From Bog-473 sp963726135 (GTDB lineage Bacteria > Actinomycetota > Acidimicrobiia > Acidimicrobiales > RAAP-2), in assembly GCA_963726135.1 (NCBI GenBank), contig CAVSBE010000008.1:124001-188000 (forward strand): a DNA stretch of 64,000 nucleotides, given 5' to 3'. Every line of letters begins with the position of its first letter. The first letter of the stretch is position 1. Made by a program: the position numbers and the translations under genes. Below, piece after piece: positions 58,114 to 64,000 of the stretch. The notes under the pieces were generated by a model. That model was not told where the DNA came from. It saw only the letters and a program-made list of their open reading frames with translations, and did no database searches.

Positions 58114-60150
58114 ATGGATGGCAGGGTGCGACGATTTCTGCTCGAACATGATGCAGTCGGATGGCATGTCTCGAACGGGGACCTCTTCGGATACTCCAAA
58201 GAGGCGGGACGGGAGAGACGCCCAGACCGCGGCCGATTGGCCGCCGGCCGGCCGTGCACAGGGGAGCAGCAGTTGACACTCAAATCTGGTCTCCGATCGG
58301 TGGCAGGTCGTGGATATCGGTTGATCACGAATCGTCACCGGCACCAACCCAACCTCATTGTTGACCGAGATCTTGGTCGATTCCGGATCCCCGACGACCT
58401 TTCCGTGGTGCCAGAAGAGCCCTTGCACCTCCTCGTGATCGGCGAATGCGTCGCTACCTGGCTCGGGGATGGCGCGGAGAGTATCGGCTCGTCCCATGAT
58501 TTCCTCTTGATCAACAACTACTCCGTCCTCCCGGATGTACCACCGTCTCCAGTGGAAAATTACGGTTTCCAACTGATTCAGATTCCGCTGAGGTCGCCAC
58601 TCGGTGAATGGGAGTATCTGGCTCTGCCGTTCAACGATGTCGATGAATGGCAGCAGATGTTGGAAGGCGCTTGCCAGCGACTCACTCAGGTATTCGAAGC
58701 GGCAATGCGCTACAACATCGAGAGCGGCCTCCTGACGCTCGTGGCCGGGTTCCTTGTGCCCCAGCAGAACCCGATGGGTCGGATGCTGCCTCGCGATGAT
58801 CCACGGAATCTCGTCTTCGTCGTCGAGTCTCTAAATCGCCATCTGGTCACACTGGTCGCCTCACACAAGAACGCTTTCTACGTCGACTTCGACCAGATCG
58901 CCTCGGGACTCGGGAAGCAATTCATTCAAGACGATTCGATCACGAGCAGTTCCCATGGCTCATTCCTCAGCGACTGGGACTTCACGCGCGACCGCGACCG
59001 AATCGAGCCGCCAGGTCCAATGCGCCAGTACTTCGAGATCCGGACCGATGAGTTCAGGCACGCCGTCTGGTTGGAGCTGCTGGCCATGTACCGGACGATA
59101 CGAGGGATCGACCAGGTCAAGCTCGTCATCGTTGACCTCGATGACACGTTGTGGCGAGGGATCGTCGCCGAAGAGGGTGACATCTCAGAAGAGACCATCG
59201 AGGGATGGCCGATGGGGGTTATCGAGGCTCTCCAGTTCCTCAAGAAACGAGGGGTCTTACTCGGAATCATCAGCAAGAATGACCAGTCGAAAATCGAGAC
59301 GTTGTGGGACAGCATCATGAGGGGTCGGCTCGGTCTGGACGACTTCGTCGTCCGCAGAATCAACTGGGAGTCGAAGGCGGACAACCTCGAGCAGATCCTC
59401 GAAGAGGTAAATCTGCTCTCCCGGAACGTTGTGTTCGTGGACGATAACCCGCTCGAAAGAGCAGAGGTGAGTGCTGCATTTCCGGATATCCGTGTGCTGG
59501 GGGCACAGCCCTACCATCTGAAGCGGGCTCTCTTGTGGGCATCCGAGACGCAGGTGCCGTTCGTCTCCAGCGAGTCGTCGCGTCGGACCCAAATGGTGCA
59601 GAGCCAAATAGCCAGAGAGCGAGAGCGGAAGAAGGTCTCCCGCGAGGAATTCTTGGCTGATCTCGGAATCAGGACCCATCTCTTTGACATTCGACGACAA
59701 GATGACTCGAAGGCCTCCCGAGCGATCGAACTGCTCAACAAAACGAACCAGTTCAACACCACGGGCAAGCGATGGACGACCGAGGACCTTCGGGCACTCT
59801 CTGAGAGCGGCGGATCAATGGTCGGTTTCACAGTTCGTGACAAGTTCACCGATTACGGAATCGTGGGAGTGGTGGTCCTTCGTTGCGGTTCGGCCGGAAT
59901 ACGAGTCGAGCAGGTGGTAATGAGCTGCCGAGTGTTTGGACTCGACGCCGAACTCGCAGTTCTGGTCGAGGTCCTGAAGCGTGCACAAGGGTCGGGTGAA
60001 CATGGATTGGTTGGGGTCGTTCAGAAACTGTCAGCAAACCAGCCCTGCTGGGATTTGTTCCAGAGGCTCGGATTCGTCGAGGTCGAGCGATGGAGTCTGG
60101 TCCTTCGATGGCGAGTTCAGCCCAACTCAAACCTTCAGCGTTTCGGTTGA
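58114..60150 (+). CDS. FkbH-like HAD-IIIC domain protein
   Basis: Up to 678 aa. Central HAD phosphatase core VIVDLDDTLWRGIVAEEG, GIISKNDQSKIETLWD and VVFVDDNPLERAEVSAAF; C-terminal GNAT-like part (LLNKTNQFNTTGKRWTTEDL, DKFTDYGIVGVVVL). The N-terminal 300 residues are the SGNH-like domain usual in FkbH proteins (HLLVIGECVATWLGDGAESI). FkbH-type proteins load glyceryl units on carrier proteins in polyketide pathways or act in surface polysaccharide synthesis. Start is unsure: ATG 58114 is offered; conserved sequence begins near 58370. No partner genes here. Confidence 0.8.
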   Translation: MDGRVRRFLLEHDAVGWHVSNGDLFGYSKEAGRERRPDRGRLAAGRPCTGEQQLTLKSGLRSVAGRGYRLITNRHRHQPNLIVDRDLGRFRIPDDLSVVPEEPLHLLVIGECVATWLGDGAESIGSSHDFLLINNYSVLPDVPPSPVENYGFQLIQIPLRSPLGEWEYLALPFNDVDEWQQMLEGACQRLTQVFEAAMRYNIESGLLTLVAGFLVPQQNPMGRMLPRDDPRNLVFVVESLNRHLVTLVASHKNAFYVDFDQIASGLGKQFIQDDSITSSSHGSFLSDWDFTRDRDRIEPPGPMRQYFEIRTDEFRHAVWLELLAMYRTIRGIDQVKLVIVDLDDTLWRGIVAEEGDISEETIEGWPMGVIEALQFLKKRGVLLGIISKNDQSKIETLWDSIMRGRLGLDDFVVRRINWESKADNLEQILEEVNLLSRNVVFVDDNPLERAEVSAAFPDIRVLGAQPYHLKRALLWASETQVPFVSSESSRRTQMVQSQIARERERKKVSREEFLADLGIRTHLFDIRRQDDSKASRAIELLNKTNQFNTTGKRWTTEDLRALSESGGSMVGFTVRDKFTDYGIVGVVVLRCGSAGIRVEQVVMSCRVFGLDAELAVLVEVLKRAQGSGEHGLVGVVQKLSANQPCWDLFQRLGFVEVERWSLVLRWRVQPNSNLQRFG

Positions 60151-60211
60151 ATGGGAGGAACAGCCAACCAGTTCCGTTTGATGGATAGGCCGCAACGATC
60201 AGACTGGAGCA

Positions 60212-60580
60212 ATGCTTCTCATTGATGCAGCAAACGTTGTCGGGTCTCGTCCGACCGGTTGGTGGCGGGACCGATCAGGAGCGGCCCGAGAGTTTGTGGA
60301 CCAGATAAGAGCGGCCGTTGACTCCGGACGGGTCGCCCAACCTATGACCGTGGTCCTCGAAGGCAAGGCTCGCCAGGGCGTCCAGAGCGGTGTGGCCGGC
60401 GGCGTGATGATCCTCCATGCTGCTGACAGTGGGGACGACATGCTCATTGCTGTCGCCGCGGACGCCTCTGATCAAGTGGTCACACTCGTGACAGCTGATC
60501 GAGAGTTGCGGCGGCGGGCAGAGGCCCTGGGAGCCGGCGTGGTCGGACCCCGGTGGCTTCTTGAGCTCCTCGAGCAGTGA
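60212..60580 (+). CDS. NYN domain (YacP-like) RNase
   Basis: 122 aa. LLIDAANVVGSRPTGWWRDR carries the first Asp of the PIN/NYN fold; SGDDMLIAVAADASDQVVTL and TADRELRRRAEALGAGVVGP give the others. Compact RNase related to YacP/Rae1. ATG 60212. Confidence 0.85.
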   Translation: MLLIDAANVVGSRPTGWWRDRSGAAREFVDQIRAAVDSGRVAQPMTVVLEGKARQGVQSGVAGGVMILHAADSGDDMLIAVAADASDQVVTLVTADRELRRRAEALGAGVVGPRWLLELLEQ

Positions 60581-60646
60581 CCTGAATGTTCAGACCTGAC
60601 GGAGCACTCCGTCGGGCAGCCCGCTCCATTGCCCGCACGAGGACCG

Positions 60647-60922
60647 CTAAATGTTCCGGTCTGTCGGCGCATCGGTGGCAGCTGACCGGCATGTGTCCCG
60701 GATCGCTTCCGCCACCTTCACCCGGAACTCGGAGGTATCGCCAATCTGAGTCCGGACTATCTTGGTCAGGAGATCGCGGATCCCTGCTTCATCCGCATGA
60801 TCGATCATCCATTCACCTATGGCTTGCCGGTCCGCTTCGGATAACTCGTATTGGCCTGTAAGAGCGCCCACAAGAAGCGTCGTTATGTCGATGTCTCGCT
60901 TCGGTTCCCCAGCTCCATCCAT
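60647..60922 (-). CDS. Hypothetical helical protein, 91 aa
   Basis: DIDITTLLVGALTGQYELSE, ADRQAIGEWMIDHADEAGIR, LLTKIVRTQIGDTSEFRVKV. Acidic, helical. No family recognised. ATG 60922 lies after a GGGGAACC stretch; start is uncertain. Confidence 0.5.
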   Translation of the reverse strand: MDGAGEPKRDIDITTLLVGALTGQYELSEADRQAIGEWMIDHADEAGIRDLLTKIVRTQIGDTSEFRVKVAEAIRDTCRSAATDAPTDRNI

Positions 60923-61087
60923 TGCACGCCCTTCGGTGACGGTTGGTGCCTCCTGCGTTAGACACTACTTCGGCAATCTCGATTGATCTTGGCATTGGTC
61001 GTGCCAGAACGCCGGGCCGGTGTCCGCCTTTTGCAGGCGCAATCCAGCGGCGAGGCGCCGTTGAATTCTGCGATGAATGGCGAGGAT

Positions 61088-61728
61088 CTAGGAGGTTCGG
61101 CCCCCGCACTTGGCAAGTGCATCTTGGTCGAGTGTCGCAAGCTCCATGGCCCCCGCTGGTGTCGGATGAATCAGAATCGGCTCGGCTCAGGAGATACGTC
61201 CGCTTGCTCCTGACATGGCGGCTCAAGAACCCGCTCCAATCGGCCACTTTGTACTTCTTGGGGTCTCGCGCAGCGAGCGCCAGCGATGTCGGCATCGATT
61301 GTCGTTGCGATCGGTCTGTGGCTGAGAGCGTCCGCGGCGGGGTTGATGGTTGTCAAGACAACACACCGTGCGGACCTTGTGATGAGAATCAGCTTGTCCC
61401 AACTCGATATCCAGTCGTCGTACGCGACACCCTGCAGTGCATCGTTCGTCCCCAGATTCTCGACCACGGCATAGGGATGAAACTTCAGAGCCGATTGAAG
61501 TGCTGGCAAGCTCTGGCTTATGCGATTGCCGATTGTCGCCAGAACCTCTACGTCGTACCTCGGATCGAGACGTTGATGTATCGCAGGAGTGGCGAGGAAC
61601 GTGATCGAGTCCCCGTCGACCACCACGCTCGGCTTGCTCGCGCCCGGGTGGCTGCCCGCCAGGAATATGATCGCGAGGGCGAGAAACAATCTCACAAGGT
61701 GGGCAGCGTAACCCCGGAGGGACCCCAT
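61088..61728 (-). pseudogene. SGNH/GDSL hydrolase, two frameshifts
   Basis: Signal peptide LVRLFLALAIIFLAGSHPGA; block I VVVDGDSITFL with the nucleophile Ser; VVENLGTNDALQGVAYDDW (block III); then in a new frame KKYKVADWSGFLSRH and in a third frame IHPTPAGAMELATLDQDALA, which holds the catalytic His, to TAG 61088. Together a complete secreted esterase/acetyl hydrolase. Shifts near 61285 and 61200. Confidence 0.75.
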
Positions 61729-61922
61729 ACCGACCCTGCCCCCGAACGCTTGGCCTTGTGCAGTCCGTTCTCACCGACGAAGTGGGCAGGGAGTTCCAGG
61801 GCACCTGCGTCGCGGCCCCGGCCAGCTCGACGCCAGCGGAGGCTGACCGACCGGCATTCGCTCGACTCTGGCCGGTTCAATCGGACCCCTCACTGGAAGC
61901 AGTGTCCGGATGTGACCCCTGC

Positions 61923-63278
61923 TCAACGCGTCAGACGCCACCACACCCCGGGGCCCGAGAGCGGGCTCGCTGTCCGCAGCTCGCCTTGTACTGAAAGGCC
62001 TCCCACTCCAACTCGCATCGTCCCGACCGTCGCCCCGCTCGGTAAGGGACCGTCCAAAGGGCGGCCTCGAAGCTCCAGTTTGGCAACGAGACCAGGCCAC
62101 CCGATCACGTCGACCGGCTGGGTCACGGTCACGGATGCCCTCGAACCCCAGGGTGCATCGACCTCGGCGACCATCTGGCCGGGAGTGAAGATGGTGAAGC
62201 TGTGTAGGGCAACGAAGACACTCCTCTCGAGCGCGTCACCCGCATCGACTGCGGCAGTGTTCGGGCCGAGCGCCCCACCCGGCTGGCCGAGGACCGCACC
62301 GACCACGGTGACGCTTTTCCCGCCGATGTTCTGTTGCGCCGCGAAGAGATAGCAGCCCTGTGCAGTCGAGTCGGACGCGGTCTTGATGCCGATGATCCCG
62401 TCGCGCCCCAGGTCGAAATTGGGGTTGTAGACGACGGTGGTCATTGGCACGCTCGCCTGAGCCAGCGAGACGATCTGTCGGAGGACCGGAATGGAAAGCG
62501 ATGCCTCGCCCAGGCGGACGAGGTCCACCGCCGTGCTCGTCGTGGCCGGGTCCACGCCGCTCGGATCGGTGATGTGGGTCGAGGCGAGGCCGAGCCTGCT
62601 CGCCGCGGCATTCATCTTGGCCACGAACGCGCTGACGCTTCCCGCGTCCCAGTCGGCGAGGACCGTCGCCATGTCGGCCCCCGAGTCGACCAACAGCCCT
62701 TCGAGCGCTTGGATCTCGGTGAGCGACTCTCCCGCAGCGACCGGGACTTCGGACTCCTGTCTCGCCTGACCGGACTGATACGCCGTGAGCGCGTCGGCGG
62801 TGACGGGGATCGCCGGGCCGTCGCCCCCCGGCGCCAACCGGTGATCTGACAGCACCACGTAGGCCGCGAGGAGCTCGGCCAGACCGGCAACTGGAACGGG
62901 CTTGGACCCACGTACCTGACCCACCGTTGCAACACCCACGACCGTCGCTGCTGCCTCTCCGCTGTTTGGCCACGCGAAGGACGGTGGCGCCCCTGAGAGA
63001 TGGACCTCTTGGGACTTGAGGGTGGCGTGAGGGAGCGGTCGGACCCATTGTGCGATCGCACCCGCGCAGAGCGCCGCGACGATGAGCGCAGCGGCCCACG
63101 TGAAGAGACGTCGGCGCCGTCGAGAGGCGCGGAGGCCGGCAATGATCTCGAGCTCGTCCGCGCCCGGCGGAGGGAGCTGGCGGCCAATTTCGGCGAGGCG
63201 CTCCTCGTTTTCCCGAGGCAGTGCCCGCTTTCGGGCGTGGGCAGGACCTTTGCGTCTCGCGCTGTCGTTGCCGTCCAT
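61923..63278 (-). CDS. D-alanyl-D-alanine carboxypeptidase homologue lacking catalytic residues
   Basis: 451 aa. One membrane helix (FTWAAALIVAALCAGAIAQW, residues 59-78) and a penicillin-binding-protein 5-like domain outside. The three active-site motifs are altered: SxxK is GLAE (132-135), SxN is SGA (199-201), KTG is KTA (299-301). The rest of the fold is well kept (LADWDAGSVSAFVAKMNA; IGIKTASDSTAQGCYLFAA). It should not hydrolyse or acylate and may bind peptidoglycan or regulate a partner. ATG 63278. Confidence 0.85.
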   Translation of the reverse strand: MDGNDSARRKGPAHARKRALPRENEERLAEIGRQLPPPGADELEIIAGLRASRRRRRLFTWAAALIVAALCAGAIAQWVRPLPHATLKSQEVHLSGAPPSFAWPNSGEAAATVVGVATVGQVRGSKPVPVAGLAELLAAYVVLSDHRLAPGGDGPAIPVTADALTAYQSGQARQESEVPVAAGESLTEIQALEGLLVDSGADMATVLADWDAGSVSAFVAKMNAAASRLGLASTHITDPSGVDPATTSTAVDLVRLGEASLSIPVLRQIVSLAQASVPMTTVVYNPNFDLGRDGIIGIKTASDSTAQGCYLFAAQQNIGGKSVTVVGAVLGQPGGALGPNTAAVDAGDALERSVFVALHSFTIFTPGQMVAEVDAPWGSRASVTVTQPVDVIGWPGLVAKLELRGRPLDGPLPSGATVGTMRVGVGGLSVQGELRTASPLSGPGVWWRLTR

Positions 63279-63386
63279 GACTCAACGCTATGGCCACAAC
63301 GCGCGGCACAGTGAGCACGTCCACCTGGCGCCGGACCGGGGCATCTCGTGAGCGCCCGTTCCAGGTGACCAACCAGCGTCCGTCGG

Positions 63387-64000
63387 TCAGAGGTGCAATG
63401 CGCCGGAGGACGCCGATGGGATGAACAGCTGGCCGTCGGAGACCGTCGGGGGCAATTGCTGTGCGCCCAAGCCGTTGGTAATGATTCCAGCCTCGGCCCC
63501 GGACGCGATGTTGACCGCATTCGTGATGGCCCCATTGTCGTACCAGAGCACGCCGTCGGCCACGATGGGCCCACTGCCCGAGCCTTTCCACATCGCATTT
63601 GGCGTAAAGGTCCAGTCCGTCGAGCCGGTTGCTCCATTGAGCGCCAGGGCGAGGGTCTGAGACCCGTTGTACTCGGTCACGTAGGCGACTCCGTTCGCCA
63701 CTGCCGGCGAGTCCAGGGCGGTGTCGGAGGCGAGCGAATCCGTCCACAGCCTTGCGCCGCTCGCGGCGTCGAACGCGGCCACTCCGCCATTAGTGGTGTT
63801 GGCGAACACTCGGGTCCCCGAGACGGACGGAGCACCCACCACGGCATGGTTCGGCGCCGCCGTCACCAAGGTGGACCAAACAGGGGCCAGCGTGCTGGCC
63901 TTCAGTGCAGCTACCGACCCATCGGATTGGCCGACGTAGACCAGTCCGTTCCCCTCGGACGTGGCAGTGTCGAAGAGAGCAGCCGTGCTGGTGGCGATCA
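63387..64000 (-). CDS. Beta-propeller (PQQ-like) protein, 5' end outside window
   Basis: Open to the right edge. Blades read GNGLVYVGQSDGSVAALKAS, GTRVFANTTNGGVAAFDAAS, NGVAYVTEYNGSQTLALALN and DGQLFIPSASSGALHL at the end. Same fold as the lipoproteins at 15055 and 42388 but with more diverged blades. Lies 108 bp upstream of the carboxypeptidase-like gene on the same strand. Confidence 0.8.
   Translation of the reverse strand, partial: IATSTAALFDTATSEGNGLVYVGQSDGSVAALKASTLAPVWSTLVTAAPNHAVVGAPSVSGTRVFANTTNGGVAAFDAASGARLWTDSLASDTALDSPAVANGVAYVTEYNGSQTLALALNGATGSTDWTFTPNAMWKGSGSGPIVADGVLWYDNGAITNAVNIASGAEAGIITNGLGAQQLPPTVSDGQLFIPSASSGALHL

Noticed and set aside
62236..63747. 503-codon minus-strand open frame across the carboxypeptidase and propeller genes
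   Set aside because: Translation is Arg-rich low complexity, and the overlapping frame encodes recognisable protein domains.

Overview
The window is high-GC DNA with the gene families of an actinobacterium: two WhiB-type iron-sulfur proteins, a MshC-type (mycothiol) ligase, DUF1707, DUF2180 and SHOCT small proteins, a Flp pilin, and a tRNA without an encoded CCA. An Acidimicrobiia-like member of the Actinomycetota is plausible; no marker here proves the class.

Left arm (1-12.4 kb) is a sulfide/persulfide and thiol module. It holds two sulfide:quinone-oxidoreductase-like flavoproteins, a MshC-like ligase with a NUDIX protein, a GntR/UTRA regulator divergent from a metallo-beta-lactamase/rhodanese protein coupled to a YeiH-type exporter, then an MMPL transporter, a CsoR/CstR-family regulator with the two-cysteine pattern of persulfide sensors, and a DsbA-family protein. 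GATACCC-type palindromes typical of CsoR/CstR operators lie in front of the SQR operon and of the MMPL operon, so the regulator probably controls both.

Middle (12.6-56 kb) is an accessory region of mostly single-gene units: methyltransferases, dihydrofolate-reductase-like protein, dienelactone hydrolase, ACR3 arsenite pump with DUF2180 protein, cupredoxin, aminoglycoside-adenylyltransferase-like protein, beta-propeller lipoproteins, histone-H1-like proteins and many hypotheticals. Most units are separated by a short imperfect palindrome, here called repeat A (consensus about TGCCCC-NN-TNCGCCGG-N-GGGGCA, more than 30 examples). Two whole units are duplicated, and their homology breaks inside the CGCCGG core of repeat A. 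Three IS30-type elements and two IS110-type elements are inserted at the same core. This arrangement (palindrome-bounded, duplicated cassettes with core-targeting insertion sequences) is the most unusual thing in the window. Elements of IS481 and IS3 type are also present.

A second hairpin family, repeat B (GCGGCCCAACCCC...), and a box GCTGATACAGC flank two WhiB genes that sit 20 kb apart. Each WhiB is followed by a 3' piece of a tRNA gene (Cys at 37.8 kb, Val at 57.8 kb). The Val piece matches the intact tRNA-Val at 41.5 kb over 35 bp, which marks a likely 16.3-kb integrated island (41.5-57.9 kb). A small-protein family with four copies (name: PEPGDL family) travels near these modules.

Right arm (57.9-64 kb) looks like ordinary chromosome: FkbH-like HAD protein, NYN/YacP-type nuclease, SGNH hydrolase (broken), a D-Ala-D-Ala carboxypeptidase homologue that has lost its catalytic residues, and a beta-propeller protein running off the edge.

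About fifteen genes carry single-base frameshifts and two carry nonsense codons. They include conserved genes outside the mobile region, so either the sequence has indel errors or the region is decaying. Gene calls across such sites are given as pseudogenes with the evidence for the original frame.
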